Shown: piece after piece, positions 7,404 through 17,500 of the stretch
Numbering within the stretch: position 1 is the stretch's first letter
How the letters are laid out: each line of letters opens with the position of its first letter
Assembly (NCBI RefSeq): GCF_007995155.1
Contig: NZ_CP042593.1
Span: 2,646,001-2,710,000, forward strand
Direction of reading: 5' to 3'
Length of the DNA: 64,000 nucleotides
Source of the DNA: Cytobacillus dafuensis
GTDB taxonomy: Bacteria; Bacillota; Bacilli; Bacillales; Cytobacillaceae
Program-made: the position numbers and the translations under genes
Notes under the pieces: model-generated
What the model was told of the DNA's origin: nothing
Database searches by the model: none
Seen by the model: only the letters and a program-made list of their open reading frames with translations

Positions 7404-8579
7404 TCATGCTTCCAGCTTCTCAATAAATCGCTTCATCCGTTTTACTGCTTCTTGAAGCTGCTCCAAAGAGGTAGCGTAGGAGCAACGGATATGCCCTTCT
7501 CCACTTTCCCCAAAGACATTTCCAGGCACAACGGCCACAGCTTCTTCCATTAAAAGTCTTTCTGCGAATTGTTCTGAGCTGAGTCCAGTAGATTCAATAG
7601 AAGGAAATGCATAAAAGGCTCCCCCTGGTGAATGACAGGTCAAACCAATTTCATTAAAGGATTGGACAATATAATTTCGTCGTCTTCTGTAGCTTTTTAC
7701 CATCTCATCCACATCAGAACGGCCGTTTTTCAGCGCCTCAATGGCGGCAAATTGAGCCATTGTCGGTGCACACATAATCGCATATTGATGAATTTTTAAC
7801 ATAGCTTGTGATAATTCCACCGGTGCACAAATAAATCCGAGTCGCCAGCCAGTCATGGCAAACCCTTTTGAAAATCCTGAGATTAGAATCGTACGTTCCT
7901 TCATTCCGTGTATGGAAGGAAGACTAGTATATACCTCATCATAGACAAGCTCCGCATATATTTCATCTGCTACAACAAGCAGATCATATTTCTCTGCGAT
8001 CTGTGCAAAGTCTTCTAGTTCTTTTTTATTTAACATTGAACCTGTTGGATTATTAGGTGAACATAGGATAATTGCTTTTGTCTTCTCTGTAATTACCTCT
8101 TCCAATTGTGAAGGCAATATTTTGAAATCATTCTCTTTAAACGTCTGCACAAAAACTGGCACTCCACCTGCTAATTCAACCATTGGAGCATAAGAGACAT
8201 AGGATGGTTCAATGATGATTACTTCATCACCTGGGTCGAGAATGGCTCTCATCGCGATATCAATTGCTTGACTTGCACCGACAGTCACAATGATTTCTGA
8301 ACTAGGTGAATAAGCTACATCAAATTGATTTTTCATATAATGGGCAATTTCTTCACGCAGCTCTAAAAAACCAGCATTAGCCGAGTAAGATGTATACCCT
8401 TGTTCCATTGATAATATCGCAGCTTCCCTTACCGACCAAGGTGTAACAAAATCCGGTTCACCTACACCAAGAGAGATGACCCCTTCCATTCCAGCTGCTA
8501 AATCAAAGAATTTTCGTATTCCTGAAGGTTTTAATTCCTGTGCTATTTTTGATAAATAATTTTTATTCATTGTTTTCAT
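7404..8579 (-). CDS. alaT: Alanine transaminase, AlaT (YugH) type
   Basis: 391 aa, fold-type I PLP aminotransferase of the cytosol. In B. subtilis AlaT makes alanine from pyruvate and glutamate. Visible PLP residues are N177 in SPNNPTG, D205 and Y208 in VADEIYAE, the Schiff-base K238 in SGFSKGF, and R246 in GWRLGF. Length matches the family. Its ATG overlaps the alaR stop by one base (TAATG), so the pair is translationally coupled. The call as AlaT rather than another class I aminotransferase rests on this pairing, the same as in B. subtilis yugG-yugH. Confidence 0.8.
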   Translation of the reverse strand: MKTMNKNYLSKIAQELKPSGIRKFFDLAAGMEGVISLGVGEPDFVTPWSVREAAILSMEQGYTSYSANAGFLELREEIAHYMKNQFDVAYSPSSEIIVTVGASQAIDIAMRAILDPGDEVIIIEPSYVSYAPMVELAGGVPVFVQTFKENDFKILPSQLEEVITEKTKAIILCSPNNPTGSMLNKKELEDFAQIAEKYDLLVVADEIYAELVYDEVYTSLPSIHGMKERTILISGFSKGFAMTGWRLGFICAPVELSQAMLKIHQYAIMCAPTMAQFAAIEALKNGRSDVDEMVKSYRRRRNYIVQSFNEIGLTCHSPGGAFYAFPSIESTGLSSEQFAERLLMEEAVAVVPGNVFGESGEGHIRCSYATSLEQLQEAVKRMKRFIEKLEA

Positions 8580-9079
8580 TACGGAGACACCACAATTCGT
8601 TTGTCGTCATCCATTGCTTCAAAAATAGTGCCGTCATGTTTATATTTTTTTAATATAAAATGTGTTGTTGTGGAGATAACAGATTCAAGGGTTGATAGCT
8701 TTTGAGAAACAAATTGAGCTACCTCATTCATTGATTTCCCTTTTATGCATACAGATAAATCATATGTACCTGACATTAAATATACAGAATCCACTTCTGG
8801 AAAACGATAAATTCTCTCTGCAATTTCATCAAATCCAACCCCACGCTTAGGCGTTACCTTTACATCAATCATGGCAGTTAAGCCAGCATGACCTTCCACT
8901 TTCGCCCAATCGACCACTGACATATATTTAACGATGACTTTTTGGTCTTCTAATCTTTTAATAGCTTCATTTGTTTCTTCAGTACTCATATTGACCATTT
9001 TCGCAAGGTCTTCACTATTAATGCGAGCATCTTTTTCCAAAATCTCAACAATCTCTAGTTCCTTCTCTGTTAGCTTCAT
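8579..9079 (-). CDS. alaR: Lrp/AsnC-family regulator, AlaR (YugG) type
   Basis: 166 aa. The N-terminal winged helix-turn-helix (residues 5-50, EKDARINSEDLAKMVNMS) binds DNA. The C-terminal RAM domain (about 65-145) contains VDSVYLMSGTYDLSV, the usual effector-binding and oligomer region of Lrp proteins. It is first in a two-gene operon with alaT; in B. subtilis the product activates that operon and responds to alanine. GGAGG lies eight bases before the ATG. Confidence 0.82.
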   Translation of the reverse strand: MKLTEKELEIVEILEKDARINSEDLAKMVNMSTEETNEAIKRLEDQKVIVKYMSVVDWAKVEGHAGLTAMIDVKVTPKRGVGFDEIAERIYRFPEVDSVYLMSGTYDLSVCIKGKSMNEVAQFVSQKLSTLESVISTTTHFILKKYKHDGTIFEAMDDDKRIVVSP

Positions 9080-9308
9080 GGAAAAACCTCCAAATGTCTT
9101 AAAAATATTTTTATTATATCAAAATAATTAAGTATACGAAAGAACTTCTCGAAGCAAATTTATACTATAAGACGAATTGACAATTTATTATAACCATGAT
9201 AAATTTATCTTGAATTAAAGATATTTTAATTAAAGAGATGCATTTAAGAAATATAAGCTTTGTCATTAGGAAAATTATCATAAATAATTCTTAACGGAGG
9301 AAATTTCC

Positions 9309-10286
9309 ATGAACCATTTAAAAGGAATCCATCACGTAACAGCTATTACAAGCAGTGCAGAAAAGAACTACGAATTTTTCACTCATGTATTGGGTATGCG
9401 TTTAGTAAAGAAGACTGTTAACCAAGATGATATTCAAACCTACCATTTATTTTTTGCAGATGATACCGGCAGTGCTGGTACAGATATGACCTTCTTCGAC
9501 TTCCCTGGCATACCAAAAGGAGTGCACGGAACGAATGAAATATCGAAAACATCTTTCCGAGTTCCAAATGATGCAGCATTGGACTATTGGGTTAAGCGTT
9601 TTGATCGATTAGAAGTCAAACATACAGGAATTAAAGTACAATTTGGTAAAAAGACTCTATCCTTCGTTGATTTTGATGATCAGCACTATCAATTAATTTC
9701 AGATGAAAATAATAAAGGAGTCACGTCAGGCACTCCATGGCAAAAAGGCCCAATCCCTCTCGAATTTGCTATTACTGGATTAGGTCCGATCTTTGTTCGG
9801 ATCGCTAATTTTGACTATTTTAAAGAAATGTTGGAAAAGGTTCTTTTATTTAAAGAAATTGCTCAGGAAGAATCATTTCATTTATTTGAAGTAGGAGAAG
9901 GAGGTAATGGTGCACAGATTATTGTTGAGCACAATGCGATACTTCCAACTGGAAGCCAGGGGTTTGGGACTGTTCACCATGCAGCATTCCGTGTAGAAGA
10001 CCGTTCTGTTTTAGAGGAATGGATCAACCGACTTGAAAACTTTGGATTCAATACATCTGGATATGTAAACCGCCACTTTTTTGAGTCCTTATATGCAAGG
10101 GTTGCTCCACATATATTATTTGAGTTTGCTACAGATGGTCCTGGCTTTATGGGCGATGAGCCTTATGAAACACTTGGAGAAAAGCTATCACTTCCTCCTT
10201 TCCTAGAACCTAAGCGTGAACAAATCGAAAAGCTTGTTCGCCCGATTGATACAGTGAGAAGCACGATTCATTTTGAAAAAGAATAA
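9309..10286 (+). CDS. Ring-cleaving extradiol dioxygenase, MhqA/MhqO type
   Basis: 325 aa with two vicinal-oxygen-chelate (glyoxalase-like) modules, about 1-150 and 155-300. Metal ligands fit His9 in GIHHVTAI, a histidine in GTVHHAAF near 220 and a glutamate in ILFEFATDGPGF near 272. Relatives open hydroquinone or catechol-type rings and defend Bacillus against quinones. AACGGAGGAAATTTCC places the ATG. The gene is transcribed away from alaR and ends at its own terminator. No MhqR gene is next to it. Confidence 0.82.
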   Translation: MNHLKGIHHVTAITSSAEKNYEFFTHVLGMRLVKKTVNQDDIQTYHLFFADDTGSAGTDMTFFDFPGIPKGVHGTNEISKTSFRVPNDAALDYWVKRFDRLEVKHTGIKVQFGKKTLSFVDFDDQHYQLISDENNKGVTSGTPWQKGPIPLEFAITGLGPIFVRIANFDYFKEMLEKVLLFKEIAQEESFHLFEVGEGGNGAQIIVEHNAILPTGSQGFGTVHHAAFRVEDRSVLEEWINRLENFGFNTSGYVNRHFFESLYARVAPHILFEFATDGPGFMGDEPYETLGEKLSLPPFLEPKREQIEKLVRPIDTVRSTIHFEKE

Positions 10287-10291
10287 ACAAA

Positions 10292-10338
10292 AAAGTGCCT
10301 GGACTCCCCTATTTCTTCTGGGGAGTCAGGCATTTTTA
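10292..10338 (+). terminator. Terminator of the dioxygenase gene
   Basis: AAAGTGCCTGGACTCCCC pairs with GGGGAGTCAGGCATTTTT around a short loop (one A-G mismatch), then TTTTTAATTT. Confidence 0.9.
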
Positions 10339-10384
10339 ATTTACTATTCTGTAGATCTTTTTGTATTGAAAAACTGAAAATAAC

Positions 10385-10618
10385 TTTTAGTTTACATAAT
10401 AATATTATCGTATATCATAAATCTGTTTTACCTTACCTCAAACAGTTGAATATTTCTTTTTTATTTAGCAAACTTTTCTTTCCAAATTAAATCGATTTAT
10501 TCCCTAGTTTACATAATAATATTATTAGATATTATCATTCTATTTTAGCTTTCTCCAAACAGTTGAATATTTCTTTAATATTTAGCATCTTCCTCTTTTT
10601 CAATTAAATCGAATGTTA
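10385..10618. repeat. Tandem duplication, two 117-bp units
   Basis: Landmarks recur exactly 117 bases apart: TAGTTTACATAATAATATTAT at 10388 and 10505, AACAGTTGAATATTTCTT at 10441 and 10558, and AATTAAATCGA at 10485 and 10602. The units have diverged moderately. Each contains the palindrome AATAATATTATT or a variant. The pair fills the gap before the end of the tetR-like gene. Confidence 0.85.
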
Positions 10619-10621
10619 ATT

Positions 10622-11227
10622 TCAATTATGGTAAAGTCCCTTTTTCAAAAAATTGATTTCTTTAATATAGTTTTCTATCGCTTCTTCATAGGATATATCC
10701 CTTGAATATTTAGCAACAATATTACGAAAAGTAACTGCAGTGATGATTTGCAAGACATGAATTAATTCACTATTATCCGAAATATTCAATTTTGACTTAT
10801 CAATTTCAGTGCAAAATTCCTTGAAAGCCTCATTCATTTCTTCTTCTGTGAAGCTTCTCGCAAAAGTAGTTTCAATTTTATATGTCATGTTTAAAAACGT
10901 GTTTTTTAAGAAATGGATGTTTTCGTCTTCCCTTATGATTAACTGAAAAAATTCAATCATTGTTTCAAATAAATCGCCATTATTTTTTTTAAGCATAAAT
11001 AGAAAAGAAGTCTTATTTTCCTTCACAACCGCATTTAATAAAAAGAAAAAGGCATCCTCTTTATTTTCAAAGTATTGATAGAAGCTCCCTCTTGGAATAT
11101 TGGCCGACTTGATGATATTCGTAATCGAAGCTTCATACAACGGTACTCTGGAAAACTCTTTCATCACTGCATGAATTAACGTTTCCTTCTTATCCTCTGG
11201 TAAATTATAAAATGTAATTTTCGGCAA
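10622..11227 (-). CDS. TetR/AcrR-family transcriptional regulator
   Basis: 201 aa. The N-terminal three-helix DNA-binding domain spans about residues 10-60, with SITNIIKSANIPRGSFYQYFENKEDAF as the typical turn, followed by an unassigned all-helical ligand domain. A GTG at 11236 overlaps the GGAG motif itself. The TTG at 11227, eight bases after GGAG, gives the usual start M-PKITFYNLPE and is preferred. It follows the alarmone synthetase gene after 24 bases and probably shares its transcript. The two GTGACA-type palindromes upstream of the pair are its likely operators. Confidence 0.8.
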   Translation of the reverse strand: MPKITFYNLPEDKKETLIHAVMKEFSRVPLYEASITNIIKSANIPRGSFYQYFENKEDAFFFLLNAVVKENKTSFLFMLKKNNGDLFETMIEFFQLIIREDENIHFLKNTFLNMTYKIETTFARSFTEEEMNEAFKEFCTEIDKSKLNISDNSELIHVLQIITAVTFRNIVAKYSRDISYEEAIENYIKEINFLKKGLYHN

Positions 11228-11251
11228 AATACTCACTCCTTTTACTAAATC

Positions 11252-12001
11252 TCACTTGTTCTCCGAATAAAGATCTGGTATTAAAAAGTCAATTGGGAGA
11301 TGATATCTTTCATTATTGAGCATTAATTCATGTATGTTTTCCTCATCACTACTCGTTTCTTTAATTTTCAACATTTCTTTTTGAATGCTTTCCATTTTCG
11401 CATCTAATTGTGCAGCTGAATTAGCTGCTTCCTTCAGATCATCAATGATCCTTTGAGGTACTTTTGAATTATATTTATAGTAAATTTTATGTTCTAAGCT
11501 AGCCCAGAAATCCATTGCGATCGTTCGGATTTGAATTTCCACATAAACATGGTCTTCCCTGTCAGACATAAAAATTGGAATTTGCAAGATTAAATGAAGG
11601 CTTTGATACCCATTTGGTTTTGGGTTTTTAATATAATCTTTGCAATCAATTAATGTAATATCTTTTTGTTGCTGTAGCATATTACTTATTTCATAAATAT
11701 CTGAGATAAAGGAACAAGTTATACGAATCCCCGCAATATCTCGTATATTCTCTCTAATGGAAGGCAAAGAAAATACATGGCCCTTCCTTTGAGACTTTTT
11801 TAATATACTTTCTGGAGATTTTAGACGCGACTTAACATGTTCGATAGGATTATAATCATGGATATATTGAAATTCTTGTTTTAATATATCTATTTTCGTA
11901 TTCATTTCCTCTAATGCAAATTTATAAGACATCATAAATCGAATCAATTCTGTTTTTAAAGCTTTCATATTATCAAATTTGATAGGCGTTTGTTCTTTCA
12001 T
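11252..12001 (-). CDS. Small alarmone synthetase (RelQ/RelP-like GTP pyrophosphokinase)
   Basis: 249 aa with only a synthetase domain; no hydrolase, TGS or ACT parts. Key motifs are RDIAGIR (87-93), KPNGYQSLH (128-136), EIQIRT (155-160) and LEHK (169-172), which bind the nucleotides and magnesium for transfer of pyrophosphate from ATP to GDP or GTP. The N terminus is helical with basic HVKSRLKSPESI near 55-67. B. subtilis has two such enzymes, YjbM (RelQ) and YwaC (RelP); I cannot say which is closer. AGAGGAG precedes the ATG. Pairing with a TetR regulator is unlike the B. subtilis loci. Confidence 0.85.
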   Translation of the reverse strand: MKEQTPIKFDNMKALKTELIRFMMSYKFALEEMNTKIDILKQEFQYIHDYNPIEHVKSRLKSPESILKKSQRKGHVFSLPSIRENIRDIAGIRITCSFISDIYEISNMLQQQKDITLIDCKDYIKNPKPNGYQSLHLILQIPIFMSDREDHVYVEIQIRTIAMDFWASLEHKIYYKYNSKVPQRIIDDLKEAANSAAQLDAKMESIQKEMLKIKETSSDEENIHELMLNNERYHLPIDFLIPDLYSENK

Positions 12002-12092
12002 GTTTTTCTCCTCTAGGTAGATTTCAATGTCATTTTCTTATTTCCAAGAATTATATTTTAGATTCGGCATTCAATACTCATTATAGATTTTT

Positions 12093-12144
12093 GTGACATG
12101 TTGTCACTTTTTTCTATAGCATAATAATAAATGACACTGTGTCA
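12093..12144. promoter_or_regulatory. Two palindromic operators upstream of the alarmone synthetase-tetR pair
   Basis: GTGACA-TGT-TGTCAC at 12093-12107 and TGACAC-T-GTGTCA at 12132-12144, with centres 38 bases apart. Both lie upstream of the minus-strand pair and 150 bases or more before the plus-strand NERD gene. They share TGACA/TGTCA arms, as expected for one dimeric regulator. Confidence 0.6.
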
Positions 12145-12287
12145 CTTGTCAAATATTTTGTGGTATTGTGTCGTTTTTTGTCGGAGAAATAGTGAATTGA
12201 TTCGTTTGAAAATATGGGTACATTTACATATTATTAAGGAAGAGAACTTGTGCTTTATTTCAAATCAAAATTGAAAGGAAGTGGAAA

Positions 12288-13209
12288 ATGATTTTCAAAC
12301 CTATATCGGAATCTGTCGAATTAAAGCTACTTAGACTATTAAAAAGGCGAATGAATTTATCAACGAAGGAAAAACAAAATTATTTAAACCTTGAAAAAGG
12401 CTTCGAAGGTGAACAAAAGTTTGCTTTTTTCCTGGAGAATCTCTCTAGTGAATGGATTATTTTAAACGACTTGTTGCTAAAAAAATAATACTTTATTTCA
12501 AATTGATACACTACTAATCTCACAACATACCATATATCTTTTTGAGGTAAAAAATTATGAAGGTGATTTCTATATTGACGATAACATCTGGTACTCGACG
12601 AATGGAAATGAAATAAAAAATCCATTGCTTCAATTGTCCCGATGTGAATCATTACTTCGACGATCACTACAGGATTTTGGGATTAACATTTCAATAGAAT
12701 CAAACATAATCTTCATCAACCCCGAGTTTACATTATTTCAAGCCCCCTTAAACTTACCTATCATTCTTCCAACACAGCTTAATCGATTTATGAAAAAATT
12801 AAATATGGTGACATCAAAACTAAATGAAAAACACATCAAATTGGCTGAACATTTAGTATCTGAGCATAAAAATGAATCTATTTACACAAAACTACCCGAA
12901 TATGACTATCAACAACTTAACAAAGGCATAACTTGTACATCGTGCAATTCTTTTTTGTCTCCATTTAGTTACAAGGAATTGGTTTGTGATGAATGTGGTT
13001 GCAAAGATAACCTTGAATCTGCTGTTATGCGAAGTGTTGAGGAATTTAGCCTTCTTTTTCCAGAAAAAAAAATCACAACCAGTACTACCCATGAATGGTG
13101 TAAGGTGATTGATTCAAAGAAGGCAATCAGAAGGATTCTAATGAGGAATTTAATACTATTCAATCATAGAAGGTTTTCATATTTTGTTTTTCGAAACCAA
13201 GATAGTTAG
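12288..13209 (+). pseudogene. NERD-domain protein, frameshifted
   Basis: Reads as MIFKPISESVEL to FENLSSEWIILNDLLL-type sequence, then breaks at a run of seven A (12478-12484) where the frame meets a stop. In the frame shifted by one the protein resumes NNTLFQIDTLLISQ and LFEVKNYEGDFYIDDN, and continues to 13209. QID and FEVKN are the nuclease-related NERD catalytic pattern. The C-terminal part carries a CxxC pair and a second CxxC (TCTSCNSF, VCDECGCK), a small zinc-binding element. Removal of one A would give a single protein of about 306 aa. It may be a true null, a slippage-controlled gene or a sequencing error. Confidence 0.75.
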
Positions 13210-13261
13210 AAAGAAAGTAAAAGTATCTGAGATGGATTCTCTTTTTCTGATATTGAGCATG

Positions 13262-13575
13262 ATTAACTCTTCTTTATGACCGCTTTGATAGGGATTTCCT
13301 TTTTCCGGTCACATTGAGCTCTTCTTTGTGACCGGTTTGGTGGCGATCTCCTTTTTGCGGTCACATTGAGCTCTTCTTTGTGACCGGATTGCTGGGGATC
13401 TCCTTTTTCCGGTCACATTGAACTCTTCTTTGTGACCGGTTTGGTGGGAGTTTCCTTTTTGCGGTCACATTGAGCTCTTCTATGTGACCGGTTTGGCAGG
13501 GATCTCTTTTTTGCGGTCACATTGTGTTCTTCTATGTGACCGGTTTGGTGGCGATCTTCTTTTTGCGGTCACATT
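13262..13575. repeat. Six tandem 52-bp repeats
   Basis: GGTCACATT recurs at 13307, 13359, 13411, 13463, 13515 and 13567, exactly 52 bases apart. Each unit reads roughly GTGACCGGTTTGGTGGCGAT then CTCCTTTTTGCGGTCACATT and GAGCTCTTCTTT. Neighbouring units form alternative stems: GGTCACA pairs with TGTGACC across 13 bases, or GTGACCG with CGGTCAC across about 26 bases. No coding frame runs through it. Confidence 0.95.
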
Positions 13576-13627
13576 TATGACGAGAATAAGATGTTATATT
13601 TGGGAACACTAAAATGAGGTGTTTTCT

Positions 13628-14308
13628 ATGAAATTTTATATTGGATTATTGTTAGCAGGTCTTCTTATGTTTCACCCTATCATTGCAGGAGCTGAGATTG
13701 AAGGATATGAAATTGTTAGTAGGAACGACAAAGAGAATATAACACTGTACGCTAAGAAAATAAATGGTTTATTTAGGGATTTCAAAATCAATTTCAAAGA
13801 GGGAATTTACTTAAGACCTTTTTGGATTAGCGATACAAACCCTACCTATGCTCCACAAATTATCTACAAAGACATCAACAAAGACCAAAATAAAGAGTTA
13901 ATCATAATCTTGACAAAGGGTTATGGTACAGGTGTCTTATGGGAAGATGTTTATGTTTTTGACACACTGAATAATCGTTTAAACGTAAACGAAGTGATTG
14001 TTGATAATCCTTTAGCAATTATTCATAAGAACGTAAAAACTAAATTATCGTCTGAAAAAGCGGAGATCATTGTCGGTAACAAAAAATGTACAGTTGAAAT
14101 ACCCCCTTTAGAAATCAAACCCGAAAACTTATTTGATGATATAGGTTTTGGAAGCATTATCGATTACGAAGTTAGAGACAATCAACTAATTGTAAGTGTT
14201 GCTGGACAAATATCTCCAGCCAGTTTTGTTGGAAGTATTGTCATTGTTTATGAATATCGAGACAAAATGTATCAAGCAAAATCGATTGAATTTCAACCTT
14301 GTAAATAA
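13628..14308 (+). CDS. Putative secreted protein of unknown function
   Basis: 226 aa. The signal peptide is FYIGLLLAGLLMFHPIIAGAE, with cleavage near residue 22. The mature part contains YKDINKDQNKELIIILTKG near residue 75, which resembles the calcium-loop and beta-strand pattern of FG-GAP/VCBS-type repeats. Two cysteines lie at KKCTVE and at the C terminus. No family was recognised with certainty. The ATG at 13628 follows GAGGTG; the GTG at 13619 lies inside that motif and is rejected. It directly follows the 52-bp repeat array. Confidence 0.6.
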   Translation: MKFYIGLLLAGLLMFHPIIAGAEIEGYEIVSRNDKENITLYAKKINGLFRDFKINFKEGIYLRPFWISDTNPTYAPQIIYKDINKDQNKELIIILTKGYGTGVLWEDVYVFDTLNNRLNVNEVIVDNPLAIIHKNVKTKLSSEKAEIIVGNKKCTVEIPPLEIKPENLFDDIGFGSIIDYEVRDNQLIVSVAGQISPASFVGSIVIVYEYRDKMYQAKSIEFQPCK

Positions 14309-14320
14309 AATCTTCCTAAG

Positions 14321-14347
14321 GGGGAAACCACTTTAATGAGTTTCCCC
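14321..14347. terminator. Hairpin after the secreted-protein gene
   Basis: GGGGAAAC-CACTTTAATGA-GTTTCCCC, eight perfect pairs, 13 bases after the stop. The T run is absent, so terminator strength is uncertain. Confidence 0.5.
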
Positions 14348-14471
14348 ATAATAATGTTTATTTATCAACATTAATGTTTAACTGAGCATTTTTGTTGTCC
14401 GGTAGAGCTGATAACAAGAGCCAATAAAGTGGGGCCATTTTTATATGAAACATTCCGGATTCGCACATGAT

Positions 14472-14514
14472 AAAACCTCAACCCTTCTAACCATCATAAA
14501 GGATTGAGGTTTTA
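14472..14514 (-). terminator. Terminator of the large subtilase gene
   Basis: AAAACCTCAATCC and GGGTTGAGGTTTT arms flank a loop of about 18 bases, with a T-rich end on the minus strand. It is 17 bases after the stop. Confidence 0.8.
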
Positions 14515-14531
14515 TCTTATGGTTTCGTTTT

Positions 14532-17500
14532 TTAAGGTTTTACCACCGTCATATAACGTGGAGTTGTAGTGATCTTTAGACCCGTTTCATTATCTTCCAT
14601 CTCAGCGACCACTTTATATTTCCCACTAGGTAGATCAGCAGATGGAGTCCATTTAATATAAGCAGTCTCTGTATTCGCTTCATTATAAGTATGAACCACA
14701 TTTCCTTCAGGATCTTGGATTGTAATGGTCCAGTTCAATTTTTTCAAGCCAATCCCCAAAATATGACCTGGCTCCTGTTGCGTTATTGGTCTTTGCCATA
14801 CATCCCACGCTGAAAGGAATAAATCCTGTTTTACATACGAGCGATCTCCGTATATTTCATAAGTGACATTACCTGCCCAGTCAAATGGCACAACGATTAC
14901 ACTTTTCGGTTCTGCATTTACTAGTAAGGACGATTGTGTTGCAGAAATAGGTTTATATATGCCATCGATATAAACCATCGATTTTGTTAAGCCGCTTCCC
15001 CCTGCATTATCCATCATATCCCAACTAATCATATACTTATTTTCTGGTGTTTTGTTGACTTGAATATTTTCTACTTTTGGTGCAACAGAATCAATATTGA
15101 TCGGGAACTTAATCGTTTGTGGTCGTGCTCCTTCATAATCTAATGTGCTCTCGATAATATATTGATACTTTCCATCCGGAACGTATTTTCCATCCTCTGA
15201 TTTCAAATCCCATCCATATCCACCATTAAAGAACTCGCTTCTGTCCATTACATTTTTTCTAAACTTCCATGGTTTTCCTGTTATTTCACTAAAATCTCCA
15301 AGGTCACGAACTCGATTACCTGATGCATCTTCAATGTACATGTGCACCTGTTTTACATTGCGCAAGGTGGTAAAGACCGAATAAACACCTTGATTCGCAG
15401 CATGTGGAGAGTTGGCCATTCTTTCTTCTGAGAATGTTTTGGTCACTTTATCATAACCAAGTGGTATAGCTGGTTTTCCAAGCCAGTTTTTCTGACCATA
15501 GTAAGGAAATAGAGCTGTTTCATGTAAAAATGCATTTTGCTCCCACATCGGTGCATCTAAGTTCTGAGGTTGATCCCAGTCACCATAAAAGCCCATATAC
15601 GGAATGGTTAAAGACGGAACAGAAGTTTGATCCCCATTTTTCGGAACAAAGCGAACAAATCCTTCAACAAATATATTTTTCTTCAATCCATCTGGAAGTT
15701 TAATATCCACCACTAAATCTTGCAGATGACCTTTTTTCACAGTAAAAGTGGCAGGTGTTGAGTCGCTAAAATCTTTTCCGTTGATCTTCGCTGCTGCTCC
15801 TTCTATTCGCTTACTATTTAGCTTTAATACTTCCATCGTCCGTTCGTTTTTCCCATCTTTATCTATATCTAGTTCTTTCTGCTCCGTGTCATCTGTTAAA
15901 AGATCTAGATACACATCATAGGTAATCTCGTCTGGAGAAGATTTTCCAGCTAACGCCTCTAACTCCAGCATAAATTTTACTTTATTTTTCTTAATCTCTT
16001 TTAACTCCACAGCGGCTGCATTTTCTGGCTTAGCAAACTTATCTTTCACTAATACAGGCGTTTTTAGTGCATTGGCAATCTGCATCATCCCTGCACCTTG
16101 TTTACGTGGTGAATATGGAATTTTATCTGTTGCAGGGTCCAATATAATTTGAGCTGTGTTCATCAAAGCTGTTTTTACTTGATAGACAGTATTTGAATCT
16201 TTATTGACACCTTTTTCATAGAGCGACTGTAACACCAAAGCTCCTGCACCCGCTACATGTGGTGAAGCCATCGAAGTTCCGTTATATACATCATATTTGT
16301 TATCAATGACAGTAGAATAAATCTTACCGCCAGGTGCGGTGATTTCAGGCTTAAAATCAAGGGTATGCGGTGCTCCATAGGATGAGAATCCAGACATTGT
16401 CCCCTTGGTTTTATTATCTATATAGGTTCCCTGACCCACTCGAGCCGTAATCTGTTCACCATCTTTCAAACGTTGAATCAAGGCGTTTCCTTCAGTGATC
16501 CCAGTACTAACTCCTGGAACGGAGCCATAAGGAGAAAAAAGTAATCTGGCATAATCTCCTCGTGTCGCTAAAGGAACCATTATCACTCCTTTTGCTCCTC
16601 TTTGAAGAGCAGGAGATTGTACGGATTGCTCACTGCCCTCCCATTGTTGTTCAACCACCACGATTTTGCCTGTTACATCTTTTCCTTCGTAATCCTGAGT
16701 ACGACCATATCCTACATAAACTAACTCAATCTCTTGATTTTCAGCAAACACATTTGCCAGTTGAACAAAACCTGGATGGCGTTGGTAAATAAGTGGTTTC
16801 CCATCTGAAAGAGTAAGTGTGTCCATATGGACTTGATCATTTTCATAAGAAGCTACTTGTAAAGCAAATGGACTTGCACCTGGTGTTCCGACTACTCCAA
16901 TATCAGGATTTTGAGCATAGGCTGGATGATTATAGGAGACGGATCCACTTTTGGTACTGTAAAATGCGTTTCCAGCTGATGCTACTACTAATACCCCTTG
17001 CTCAGTTGCAGTACGAACCGCTTTTTGAATTGGATCTTCTTCAGTCACAAAATTAGCGTCAGCCCCTAAGCTTAAGTTGATGACATCCGCATCCATTTCA
17101 ACCGCATGATTGATTCCGGCTATGATATCGTCTGCATATGCCCCAGTCCAATTATCGGAAAAGACTTTTTCCGCTAGGATCTGCACATCAGGAGCAATCC
17201 CTTTAACCCCGTCTATTTCATTGTTTCCATTGGCTCCAATCGTTCCTGCTACATGCATTCCATGTGAGGTAGCATGAGGAAGAACATCTTGGTCTTGGTC
17301 AGCCCAATCGTAACCTGTTGGTACTTTATCTGTATACCAGCGTTCATCTACTGCTGTTTCAGCTAATTTCTCGTTAATAGTGGCAGAGGTCCACTTGGCT
17401 TTCTCTTTTCCTTTGTCAGACAGGTTTAGATCTTGATGGCGATAGTCCACTCCGGTATCGACAACAGCAACCACCATCCCCTCACCATGGTAACCTAGCT

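Noticed and set aside
13262..13575. CRISPR array
   Set aside because: Units follow each other with no variable spacers; the whole 52 bp is the repeat.
16562..17056. Plus-strand frames inside the large subtilase gene
   Set aside because: Shadows; the minus-strand frame is complete with catalytic triad.
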